Of a DNA stretch of 14,696 bases, positions 8,018-14,696 are shown piece by piece (the first letter of the stretch is position 1; each line of letters begins with the position of its first letter). The stretch comes from an uncultured bacterium (GTDB taxonomy: Bacteria; Gemmatimonadota; Gemmatimonadetes; Longimicrobiales; RSA9), in the NCBI GenBank assembly GCA_937995995.1, contig CALKIP010000151.1, positions 1-14,696 of the forward strand, in the 5' to 3' direction. The notes below the pieces were generated by a model. That model saw nothing but the letters and a program-made list of their open reading frames with translations, was not told the DNA's origin and did no database searches. A program made the position numbers and the translations under genes.

Positions 8018-9466
8018 GTGACGCTCCCCAGGGATGGAACGCTCCTGATCGACGGCAGGTGGCGCGGGGCGGCGGACGGAGGCACGATCCCCGTCGTGGA
8101 CCCGAGCACGGGCGAGGTGTTCGGTACGTTGTCGCGGGGCGGCGCCGCAGAGGTGGACGAGGCGGTCGCAGCGGCGCGGCGAGCCTTCGAGGGCGGCTGG
8201 GGCCGGACGTCGCCTGTGGAGCGCGGGCGGATCCTGGCGCGCCTCTCCACGCTGGTCCTGGAGCGGCACGAGGAGCTTTCCAGGCTCGAGTGCCGCGACG
8301 TCGGCAAGCCGCTCGGCCAGGCGCGGCGCGACATCACGGCGCTGGCGCGCTACTGCGAGTTCTACGCGGGCGCCGTCGACAAGCTGCACGGCGAGACGCT
8401 ACCGTACGAGGCCGGCTACACGGTGCTCACGGTACGGGAGCCGTTCGGCGTGACCGGTCACATCATCCCGTGGAACTACCCGGCACAGGTCTTCGGCCGG
8501 TCGGTCATCGCCGCACTGGCGGCCGGCAACGCGGTGGTCGTGAAGCCGGGCGAGGATGCCTGCCAGTCGATTCTGGGGGTGGCGCGCCTGGCGGCCGAGG
8601 CCGGACTGCCGCCTGGAGTGCTCAACGTGGTCACCGGCTACGGTGCCGAGGCGGGCGCGGCGCTGGCCGGCCACCCGGATGTGGACCACATCTCGTTCAC
8701 CGGCTCGCCACAGACCGGCACGTTGGTGCAGCAGGCCGCGGCGGTGCACAACCGCCCGGTCACGATGGAGCTGGGCGGGAAGTCGCCGCAGATCGTCTTC
8801 GCGGATGCGGACACCGAGCCGATGGTCTCGCTGGTCTACAACGCCATCGTGCAGAATGCCGGGCAGACGTGCTCGGCGGGGAGCAGGTTGCTGGTCGAGG
8901 AGAGCCGCTTCGACGAGGTCGTCTCGGCGGTTGCGGAGCGGATCCGTGCCACGCGGGTAGGGCCGGCGGCGACGGACCCGGACTGCGGCCCACTGATCAC
9001 GGCGCGGCAGGCGGAGCGGGTGCGTGCCCACCTCCAGCGCGCGGAGCGGGACGGCCTGCCCCTCGCCGCGAGCGCCGAGATCGCGGACGACGTGCCCGAG
9101 GGCGGCTTCTACGTGGCACCCCGCCTCTACGCGCCGGTCCGCGCCGACCACCCCCTCGCCCGGGAGGAGATCTTCGGCCCCGTACTGGTCGCAACGCCGT
9201 TTCGCGACGAGGAGGAGGCCGTGGCCCTGGCCAACGGCACCGATTACGGCCTCGTCGCAGGCGTCTGGACGAAGGACGGCGCCCGTCAGCTGCGGCTCGC
9301 GCGGGCGATCCGCTCCGGCCAGGTCTTCGTCAACTGCTACGGCGCGGGCGGTGGCGTCGAGCTGCCTTTCGGCGGTGTGCGGCGCTCGGGGTTCGGGAGG
9401 GAGAAGGGGGTCGAGGGTCTCAGGAGTTTCACGCAGCTCAAGACGATCACGCTGCAGCATGGGTGA
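8018..9466 (+). CDS. NAD(P)-dependent aldehyde dehydrogenase (ALDH superfamily)
   Basis: Cytoplasmic enzyme that oxidises an aldehyde to its acid with NAD(P). At 482 aa it is full length. Motifs in order: PWNYP with the oxyanion Asn (N153), cofactor Lys in VVVKPGE (K176), FTGS (228-230 region), general base Glu in MELGGKSP (E251), nucleophile Cys in NAGQTCSAGSR (C285), EIFGPV and the C-terminal ELPFGGVRRSGFGREKG. All key residues are present, so it should be active. The start is GTG 8018; only a weak purine stretch (AGAGAG) precedes it, and no in-frame ATG is near. The closest general resemblance is to ALDHs of amine, betaine-aldehyde and aromatic-aldehyde catabolism, but the substrate is not determined. 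It is separated from both neighbours by heptamer repeat arrays, so its membership of the surrounding operon is uncertain. Confidence 0.95.
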   Translation: MTLPRDGTLLIDGRWRGAADGGTIPVVDPSTGEVFGTLSRGGAAEVDEAVAAARRAFEGGWGRTSPVERGRILARLSTLVLERHEELSRLECRDVGKPLGQARRDITALARYCEFYAGAVDKLHGETLPYEAGYTVLTVREPFGVTGHIIPWNYPAQVFGRSVIAALAAGNAVVVKPGEDACQSILGVARLAAEAGLPPGVLNVVTGYGAEAGAALAGHPDVDHISFTGSPQTGTLVQQAAAVHNRPVTMELGGKSPQIVFADADTEPMVSLVYNAIVQNAGQTCSAGSRLLVEESRFDEVVSAVAERIRATRVGPAATDPDCGPLITARQAERVRAHLQRAERDGLPLAASAEIADDVPEGGFYVAPRLYAPVRADHPLAREEIFGPVLVATPFRDEEEAVALANGTDYGLVAGVWTKDGARQLRLARAIRSGQVFVNCYGAGGGVELPFGGVRRSGFGREKGVEGLRSFTQLKTITLQHG

Positions 9467-9479
9467 GGGAGTGGCGAGG

Positions 9480-9549
9480 TGATGTCTGATGTCTGATGGC
9501 TGATGTCTGATGGCTGATGGCTGATGGCTGATGGCTGATGGCTGATGGT
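9480..9549. repeat. Heptamer array 2 (ten tandem units)
   Basis: Ten uninterrupted period-7 units: TGATGTC, TGATGTC, TGATGGC, TGATGTC, five TGATGGC and a final TGATGGT. Read on the minus strand the units carry an ATCAG core, the same core as array 1 on the plus strand. It fills most of the gap between the aldehyde dehydrogenase stop (9466) and the ribosome site of the next gene (9561). A period of 7 makes every frame open, so short predicted peptides over it are artefacts. Confidence 0.95.
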
Positions 9550-9572
9550 GGCGCGACCCAAGGGAGGCAGGC

Positions 9573-11153
9573 ATGGATCGTAGGAAGTTCCTCGGTTCGG
9601 CGGCGGTCGGCGCGGCGACGATCCTCTCGCGGCCGGGTGAATTGTGGGGCGACCCTTACGCGCCGGGTGGGCCGAGTGGTGGGGTGGGCGACGGAGGTGC
9701 GGAGGGTGGGTTGGCCGGTCAGGTCGTGCGTGTGCGCGGCGTGGTGCGGGGCGAAGGTGGGCGTGGGGTGAGCGGCGTCGCCGTGAGTGATGGGCTGCGG
9801 GTGACGTCTACGGGAGAAGACGGCACCTTCGAACTCGTCACGACGACTCGGGAGCGGTTCGTCCACGTCAGTCTGCCGTCCGGGTACCGGATCCCGGTGG
9901 GGGCGGCGGGGACGGCGCTTCACTACCGCCCGATCCGGCCGGACGCGCGTGGGGAGATGGAGGCGGTATTCGAACTGGAGCCGGACCGGCGCGGCGACGG
10001 CGAGCACGCCTTCCTGCTCCTGGCCGACCCGCAGACGCAGAACGCGCGGGACATGGCGCTCTTCCATGGAGAGACCGTGCCCGACGCACGCGCCACGGTG
10101 CAGCGACTCGGCGACGTGTCGGTCTTCGGTATTGGCTGCGGCGACCTCCTCTGGGACGACCTGAGCATGTTCCCGGACTACGAGCGGGCGGTGCGCACCA
10201 TCGGTGTCCCCTTCTTTCAGGTGCTGGGCAACCACGACCTGGACCTGAACGCGACGACGACCGAAGCCTCCTCAACGGTCTTCCGCAGCCATTTCGGTCC
10301 GGAGCACTACTCGTTCGAGCGCGGCGACGTGCACTACTGCGTGCTGAACAACGTTTTCTGGCACGGCGCCGGGTACGTCGGGTACGTTCCGGACCACCAG
10401 TTAGAATGGCTGCGCCGGGACCTGGCGCGCGTCGAGCCCGGCCGCACGGTGATCGTCGCGCTGCACATCCCTGTCGGCAACACGATGGACCGACGGCTGG
10501 GCGGCAACGTCCCCGTCGGCTATACGACGCAGAACCGCGAGGCACTCTACCGCGTCCTCGAGCCGTACCGGGCGTACATCCTCTCGGGCCACATGCACGA
10601 GAAGGAGCACATCCTCCACGGCTCGACGCACGAGCAGGTCAACGGCGCGGTGTGCGGTGCGTGGTGGAGTGGCCCGGTCTGCTGGGACGGCACACCGAAC
10701 GGATACGGCATCTTCCGGGTAAAGGGCGAGGAAGTGACGTGGCAGTACAAGTCCGTCGGCTACGCGCCGGAGCACCAGCTCCGGGTCTACCCACGGGGTG
10801 AAAACCCGGAGCGACCGGACGAGATCGTGGCCAACGTGTGGGACTGGGACCCGTCGTGGACAGTCGTGTGGTACGAGGACGGCGAACGCAAGGGCGAGAT
10901 GCGTCAGGAGATGGGACTCGACCCACTGGCCAGGCGGCTGCAGCAGGGGCGCGGCCTGCCGGAGCTGCGGTCGTGGATCGAGCCGCGCAACACGGACCAC
11001 CTCTTCTACGCGCGGGCCTCGGCCGGCGCACGCGAGATCGTGGTCGAGGCGACGGACCGCTTCGGGCGGACGTACACGGCGTCGCCTCTGGCGCTGGAGG
11101 AGCACATCGCGGCGATGGACGCCGCACACCCAGTATCATCCCGGAGAGCGTAG
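9573..11153 (+). CDS. Tat-exported calcineurin-like metallophosphoesterase
   Basis: A three-part metallophosphoesterase (526 aa), probably periplasmic, hydrolysing a phosphate ester with a two-metal centre. The N-terminus has a twin-arginine signal (RRKFLGSAAVGAA, 3-15). An N-terminal beta domain follows (about 52-135, beginning VRVRGVVRG). The catalytic domain holds metal motifs LADPQTQ (D152), GD (190-191), GNHD (219-222), LHIP (H298) and GHMH (339-342). A C-terminal domain runs from about 385 onward. The first motif reads D-P-Q rather than the usual D-x-H, a variation I believe occurs in this exported subfamily. Start ATG 9573 is supported by AGGGAGG 5 bases upstream. The residues just after the signal are Gly-rich and low in complexity (30-48). 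The next gene starts one base after the stop, so the two are co-translated. Substrate is unknown; phosphodiesters, sugar phosphates or nucleotides are possible. Confidence 0.92.
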   Translation: MDRRKFLGSAAVGAATILSRPGELWGDPYAPGGPSGGVGDGGAEGGLAGQVVRVRGVVRGEGGRGVSGVAVSDGLRVTSTGEDGTFELVTTTRERFVHVSLPSGYRIPVGAAGTALHYRPIRPDARGEMEAVFELEPDRRGDGEHAFLLLADPQTQNARDMALFHGETVPDARATVQRLGDVSVFGIGCGDLLWDDLSMFPDYERAVRTIGVPFFQVLGNHDLDLNATTTEASSTVFRSHFGPEHYSFERGDVHYCVLNNVFWHGAGYVGYVPDHQLEWLRRDLARVEPGRTVIVALHIPVGNTMDRRLGGNVPVGYTTQNREALYRVLEPYRAYILSGHMHEKEHILHGSTHEQVNGAVCGAWWSGPVCWDGTPNGYGIFRVKGEEVTWQYKSVGYAPEHQLRVYPRGENPERPDEIVANVWDWDPSWTVVWYEDGERKGEMRQEMGLDPLARRLQQGRGLPELRSWIEPRNTDHLFYARASAGAREIVVEATDRFGRTYTASPLALEEHIAAMDAAHPVSSRRA

Positions 11154-11154
11154 A

Positions 11155-12465
11155 ATGAATCGGATCGGTGGAGTCGCGTGCGTGCGGCGAGGCTCGATGG
11201 GCGGGCGTAGGGAACGGTCACGGCAGGCGCTTGTACGTCTCCTCGCCGCGTTCATCGCCGTGCTCGCGACCGCGAGCGGCGCCTCCGGTCAACGGCCCGG
11301 CCCGACCAACACCATCACGGACGTGCCCGGGATCGAGGTCGGGCACGAGACGCGGATCGGCGATGGGTACCGTACCGGCACGACGGTCGTCCTGGTCCGT
11401 CAGGGCGCCACGGCCGGCTTCAGCCAGCAGGGCGGCGCGCCGGGAACGAAGGAGGTGGCGCTCCTCGAGCCCGGCGGCCTCGTCACGCAGGTGCAGGCCG
11501 TCGTCCTGAGCGGCGGCAGCGCCTACGGCCTGGATGCGGCCACCGGTGTCATGCGCTGGCTCGAGGAGCGGGGGCTGGGCCACCCCGTGCGCGGCGGCGT
11601 GGTGCCGATCGTGCCGGCGGCGATCCTCTACGACCTCGGCCGCGGCGGCGACTTCGGCGCTCGACCCGACGCGGAGTTCGGCTACCGCGCCGCCGATGCG
11701 GCGAACGCGGGCCCGGTCCCGATGGGGCGCGTCGGCGCGGGGACCGGCGCGAGTCGAGGGCTGGGCACGGCGAGCGTCGTCCTCGAGAACGGCTACACCG
11801 TCGGCGCGATCGTCGGCCTCAACCCGGCCGGCTCGCCGGTGAATCCGCGGACTTGCCTGCCGTACGCGCTCTTCCTCGAGCTGGACGGGGAGTTCGGGCT
11901 GGCGGAACCGGCGCCGGAGGAGTGCCCGGGGGCGCAGGCGGCACGCGCAGGGGAGGATGAACAGGATTCCGCGCGCCGCATGGCCGCGGGAGGCGAATCG
12001 GCCGCGCGACGCGCGGGGGCGGCGGGTGGCTCGGATAGCTCGGATGGCTCGGATGGCTCGGTCGGTTCAGGCGGCCGAGGCAGAGTGGCCGGGTCGGCCG
12101 AAGTGGTGCCTTGGGACGGCGCCTCGTTCAACACCACGATCGCGGTCGTCGCGACCGACGCGCCGCTCGACCAGACGCAGGCGAAGCGGATGGCGATGAT
12201 CGCAAACAGCGGCCTCGCCCGCTCGATCAAGCCGGTCCACAACCTGGGCGACGGCGACCTCGTCTTCGGCCTCGCGACGACGCCGCCCGATGGCTCGCTG
12301 TCGAATCGCGACCTCAACGACATCTACAACGCCGCCGCGGATGCACTCGGCCGCGCCGTCGTCCATGCGCTCCTCAACGCCGGCACCATCGGCGAGACGG
12401 TCGGCTACTGCGACCGCTACCCGAGCGTCTGCCGGAACCGCGCGGGCGGCGCCGTGAACGAGTAG
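11155..12465 (+). CDS. Secreted P1-family (DmpA/NylC-like) peptidase, copy B, with low-complexity insert
   Basis: Second P1-family self-processing hydrolase in the window, 436 aa, longer than copy A. A signal segment (LVRLLAAFIAVLATASGASG, then Q) after a basic N-terminus marks export. Family motifs: DVPGIEVGHE (56-65), AVVLSGGSAYGLDAATG (115-131), PIVPAAILYDLG (151-162) and GLGTASVVLENG (202-213). The self-cleavage site is N326-T327 in NTTIAVVATDAP. Between the core (ending near 250) and the cleavage site lies a hydrophilic, low-complexity insert (about 259-315, including SDG repeats) that copy A lacks. The C-terminus carries an extra tail with two Cys (419, 426). ATG 11155 begins one base after the phosphoesterase stop, with GGAGAG 6 bases upstream. 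The reading frame stays open further upstream, but that part overlaps the phosphoesterase and is not real. Substrate is unknown. Confidence 0.92.
   Translation: MNRIGGVACVRRGSMGGRRERSRQALVRLLAAFIAVLATASGASGQRPGPTNTITDVPGIEVGHETRIGDGYRTGTTVVLVRQGATAGFSQQGGAPGTKEVALLEPGGLVTQVQAVVLSGGSAYGLDAATGVMRWLEERGLGHPVRGGVVPIVPAAILYDLGRGGDFGARPDAEFGYRAADAANAGPVPMGRVGAGTGASRGLGTASVVLENGYTVGAIVGLNPAGSPVNPRTCLPYALFLELDGEFGLAEPAPEECPGAQAARAGEDEQDSARRMAAGGESAARRAGAAGGSDSSDGSDGSVGSGGRGRVAGSAEVVPWDGASFNTTIAVVATDAPLDQTQAKRMAMIANSGLARSIKPVHNLGDGDLVFGLATTPPDGSLSNRDLNDIYNAAADALGRAVVHALLNAGTIGETVGYCDRYPSVCRNRAGGAVNE
12029..12064 (+). repeat. In-frame 9-base tandem repeat inside peptidase B
   Basis: Four tandem 9-base units: GCTCGGATA, GCTCGGATG, GCTCGGATG and GCTCGGTCG. 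They encode the Ser-Asp-Gly repeats that form part of the insert just before the self-cleavage site. Confidence 0.85.
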
Positions 12466-12527
12466 GCCCGGCTGGACTGCCGCGCTGCGGGAGCGAGTCG
12501 AAGATCGTCCTGGACGTGCCGCTGAAC

Positions 12528-12576
12528 ATCGCCATCGAGATCGTGCCCGGAAAACGCGCCCGATCTCGATGGCGAT
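12528..12576. repeat. Exact 16-base inverted repeat
   Basis: ATCGCCATCGAGATCG (12528-12543) and its exact reverse complement (12561-12576) enclose a 17-base loop, making a strong potential hairpin 62 bases after the peptidase B stop. It could be a terminator, but no T-run follows. The core CGATCTCGAT recurs at 12623-12632. There a second, 8-base inverted pair (12605-12612 with 12633-12640) forms another possible hairpin. Confidence 0.8.
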
Positions 12577-12793
12577 CGCGATTCAGCGATTCCGCGACGA
12601 GATTCGACTCGCTTTTCGATGACGATCTCGATGCGAGTCGCTGGCGAGGGGTTGGTTACGATTTTCGACCCGCTCACGGCCGGACCGGCGTCCGACCGCG
12701 GTACCCATCCCAGGTCCCGGAGAGTGATCGCCACGTCGGACCTCGACATGGTGGGTCAGGGGAGCCGTCGCCTGGTCGCGGCAACGTGCAACC

Positions 12794-12823
12794 TTGCGCC
12801 AGTATTGAGCATCGTAGTATACC
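12794..12823 (+). promoter_or_regulatory. Possible promoter upstream of the hairpin array
   Basis: TTGCGC (12794-12799), an 18-base spacer and TATACC (12818-12823), in a local AT-rich dip. It resembles the receptor promoter (TTGCCC, 17 bases, TATACT) and would start transcription just at the edge of the hairpin array. Both hexamers are imperfect. Confidence 0.35.
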
Positions 12824-12827
12824 GAAG

Positions 12828-12952
12828 GGGCCGGCCTGCGGCCCGTGGGGGCTGCCTTCGGCAGCGGGAGGGCCGGCCTGGGGCCGGCGGGAGGACGCCG
12901 CTGCGCGGCGCGGGAGGGCCGGCTTGCGCCGGCGGGAGAGCTGCTTCGCAGC
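12828..12952. repeat. Array of six short GC-rich hairpins at about 22-base spacing
   Basis: Six perfect inverted repeats in a row: 12828-12844 (6-base stem), 12851-12865 (6), 12872-12888 (7), 12896-12910 (6), 12918-12933 (6) and 12940-12952 (5). Loops are 3-5 bases. The purine linkers are mostly GGGAGG-like and 6-7 bases long. Centres fall 20-23 bases apart. Stem sequences differ from one another (GCTGCC, GCCGGCC, CGCCGC, GCCGGC, GCTGC), yet each has its own matching partner strand. The last stem ends 58 bases before the protease ATG. Confidence 0.9.
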
Positions 12953-13010
12953 AGGGTGGGGGAAGCGCCCGCGATCGCCCGATCCATTCCGATTTTCTGG
13001 AACGAGACTG

Positions 13011-14696
13011 ATGAAACGATCTTCAAGCATGCCCATCGCCTTTACGGCGCTCGCGATTCTGACCCTATCCGGCTGTTCGATCCTGCCGGGCCGTGGCGCG
13101 CCGGAGCCGCAGCCTCAGCCTGCGCAATCCGCGCGGCCGGCCGACGGGCTCAAGGCCTTCGACCAGCTGGTCCGCGGCGCCGAGGTGCGGACCGGCTTCT
13201 TCGACACGTATCACAAGGGTGACAAGCTCTGGATCGCGGTGCCGCAGGAGCGGCTGGGCGAGGATTTCCTGATCACGTACGAGATCGCACAGGGGATCGG
13301 CGCCGGCGGGCTCTTCGGCGGCACGATGCTCAACATCTTCGAGGGCAGCATCGTCGCCTTCGAGCGCTACGGTGATCGGGTCTTCCTGGTGAAGCGCCCG
13401 CACCGCTTCACGGGCGGCGACGACCCGGCGGTGCAGAAGGCGGTCGACCTCACCTTCGGCTCCTCGGTCCTGGCCTCGGCGAAGCTCGAGTCGATGCGCG
13501 AGGACTCGGCGCTTGTCTTCGACATCTACGGCTGGCTCGTCTCCGACCTCTCCGGTGTGGGCGACGTGGTGAATCGCGCGATCTCGCGGCCGGGCCAGCA
13601 GGGGCGGGCCACCTTCGACCGCGAGCGGAGCTGGCTCGAGTCGGTCAAGGCGTTCCCGGAGAACCTGAACCTGCGCGCCAAACTGACGTTCAAGCCGGGC
13701 CAGCCGGTGCCGCTCAGCTCGGTGCCGGACGGGCGCTACGTGCCGGTTTCGGTACACTACTCCTTCGCCAAGCTGCCCGAGCGGCCGATGCGGCCGCGGC
13801 TGGCCGACGACCGCGTCGGCTACTTCATGACGGTGCACAAGGACTTCTCGAACGACGACGGCGAGGACTTCTTCGTGCGCTACGTGAACCGCTGGCGGCT
13901 GGAGCCGAAGGGGCCGGCGGGTCCGGATGGACTCGTGGAGCCGGTCGAGCCGATCGTCTACTACCTGGACCACAACATCCCCGAGCGGTACCGGCCCTAC
14001 ATCATCGAGGCCGTCGAGGAGTGGAACCGGGCGTACGAAGCCGCGGGGTGGAAGAACGCGATCCGGGCGGAGATGCTCCCCGAGGGCGCCGATGCCGAGG
14101 ATCTGCGCTACGCGACGATCCGCTGGAACACCTCGGACCGGCCGGGCTACGGCGCGATCGGCCCGTCGGTCGTCGACCCGCGCACGGGCGAGATCCTGGA
14201 TGCGGACATCCTGATCGAGGCCAACATGATCCTCGGCTTCAAGAGCGACTGGCGCTCGAAGGTGAGCCCGGGCGTCGCCGTCCGTGAGGCGCTCACCGCC
14301 TCGCCCGAGGAGCTGGCGATCGCTGAGGCGGGCGGCGAGGTCGCGTCGCTGGGCGCGGCGCTGTCGGCACAGGGTGCGACGCTGCGCGCACTGCTCACGG
14401 CCGAGGGCGTCATCTCCCCGGGCGAGGCGGTGCCGATGGAGTACGTCGGCCAGGCGCTCAAGTGGGTGACGATGCACGAGGTCGGCCACACGCTCGGGCT
14501 GCGCCACAACTTCCGCTCGTCCGTGGATACGCCGCTCGACAAGCTGACCGACGCCGAATGGGCGGAGACGCGTGGCGTCTTCGGCTCGGTCATGGACTAC
14601 CCAACCGTGAACCTCGAGGCGTACGGCACGGGCGGCTACTTCTACAACCCGAGCGTCGGCAGCTACGACCGCTGGGCGATCACCTACGGCTACACG
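13011..14696 (+). CDS. Zinc-dependent metzincin-type lipoprotein protease (DUF5117/DUF5118-like), 3' end beyond window
   Basis: The first 562 residues of a large exported metalloprotease; the frame is open to the window end. The N-terminus is a lipoprotein signal with lipobox LTLSGC (lipidated Cys22), followed by a Pro/Gln-rich linker. A DUF5118/DUF5117-like region follows (about 60-340), including FFDTYHKGDKLWIAVPQE and the IVYYLDHNIPERYRPYI segment. The zinc site is the extended metzincin motif HEVGHTLGLRH (H489, E490, H493, H499), and the Met-turn is SVMDYP (M528). Related proteins usually run above 800 residues, so roughly a third is missing. The start ATG has only a weak GGAACGAG upstream, so expression may depend on the unusual hairpin-rich leader. 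It probably degrades proteins or peptides in the periplasm or at the surface; the natural substrate is unknown. Confidence 0.92.
   Translation, partial: MKRSSSMPIAFTALAILTLSGCSILPGRGAPEPQPQPAQSARPADGLKAFDQLVRGAEVRTGFFDTYHKGDKLWIAVPQERLGEDFLITYEIAQGIGAGGLFGGTMLNIFEGSIVAFERYGDRVFLVKRPHRFTGGDDPAVQKAVDLTFGSSVLASAKLESMREDSALVFDIYGWLVSDLSGVGDVVNRAISRPGQQGRATFDRERSWLESVKAFPENLNLRAKLTFKPGQPVPLSSVPDGRYVPVSVHYSFAKLPERPMRPRLADDRVGYFMTVHKDFSNDDGEDFFVRYVNRWRLEPKGPAGPDGLVEPVEPIVYYLDHNIPERYRPYIIEAVEEWNRAYEAAGWKNAIRAEMLPEGADAEDLRYATIRWNTSDRPGYGAIGPSVVDPRTGEILDADILIEANMILGFKSDWRSKVSPGVAVREALTASPEELAIAEAGGEVASLGAALSAQGATLRALLTAEGVISPGEAVPMEYVGQALKWVTMHEVGHTLGLRHNFRSSVDTPLDKLTDAEWAETRGVFGSVMDYPTVNLEAYGTGGYFYNPSVGSYDRWAITYGYT

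Larger units (their letters stand above)
12466..13010. other. 545-base intergenic region with structured repeats
   Basis: No convincing gene lies here. From left to right it holds an exact 16-base inverted repeat (12528-12576), further copies of the CGATCTCGAT motif to about 12640, an undistinguished stretch (12641-12790), a possible promoter (12794-12823), an array of six short hairpins (12828-12952), and a short spacer before the protease ATG at 13011. Open frames across it are Arg/Gly/Pro-rich translations of the hairpins. Confidence 0.7.

Noticed and set aside
9480..9549. CRISPR array or coding repeat at the heptamer array
   Set aside because: Units are 7 bases with no spacers. Peptides predicted in every frame simply reflect a period that is not a multiple of three.
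10798..11154. N-terminal extension of peptidase B by 119 codons
   Set aside because: It overlaps the phosphoesterase gene in another frame. The ATG at 11155 has a ribosome site and is directly followed by a basic region and signal segment.
12528..12576. Classical Rho-independent terminator after peptidase B
   Set aside because: The hairpin is strong, but the bases after it are mixed with no T-run, so I list it only as an inverted repeat.
12619..13222. Small Gly/Arg/Pro-rich plus-strand proteins across the hairpin array
   Set aside because: The open frames arise from GC-rich palindromes and are not backed by a ribosome site or family features; one also overlaps the protease start in another frame.
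13065..14507. 480-codon minus-strand open frame
   Set aside because: It is antisense to the metalloprotease, which shows the lipobox, HExxHxxGxxH and Met-turn. The minus frame has no recognisable features and a biased composition.

Overview
The window is strongly GC-rich and densely coded. It carries a SusC/RagA-type TonB-linked receptor with a SusD-like lipoprotein, a DUF5117-type lipoprotein metalloprotease, and no introns or phage genes. This mix is typical of Gemmatimonadota (or a related high-GC relative of the Bacteroidota/FCB group). That assignment is an inference from protein style, because no rRNA or other marker gene is present.

Layout. A divergent regulatory region (about 2943-3391) splits the window. 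To its left, three minus-strand genes sit head to tail with gaps of 30 and 10 bases and probably form one operon: a secreted P1-family (DmpA/NylC-like) peptidase (2942-1827), a short-chain dehydrogenase (1796-1014) and a tartrate/D-malate-type decarboxylating dehydrogenase (1003 to the window edge). The last gene appears frameshifted near its 3' end. To its right, everything is on the plus strand: the SusC-like receptor (3392-6409) and SusD-like lipoprotein (6422-7873), which are tightly coupled; an aldehyde dehydrogenase (8018-9466) with period-7 repeat arrays on both sides; a Tat-exported metallophosphoesterase (9573-11153); a second P1-family peptidase one base later (11155-12465); a 545-base intergenic stretch with an exact 16-base inverted repeat and an array of six short hairpins spaced about 22 bases apart; and the first 562 codons of a metzincin-type lipoprotein protease (13011 to the window edge).

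How the genes may work together (inference). The receptor pair would bind and import an oligomeric nutrient. The exported P1 peptidases, the phosphoesterase and the metalloprotease act in the periplasm or at the cell surface. The short-chain dehydrogenase, aldehyde dehydrogenase and decarboxylating dehydrogenase could oxidise released alcohols, aldehydes and hydroxy acids in the cytoplasm. The substrate cannot be read from the sequence. Two P1 hydrolases on either side of a SusCD pair suggest peptides, beta-peptides or amide-linked oligomers.

The most unusual non-coding signals are the evenly spaced hairpin array at 12828-12952, which probably lies in the leader of the protease mRNA, and the two related heptamer arrays that bracket the aldehyde dehydrogenase gene in opposite orientation. 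No tRNA, rRNA, CRISPR array, insertion sequence or integrase was seen.
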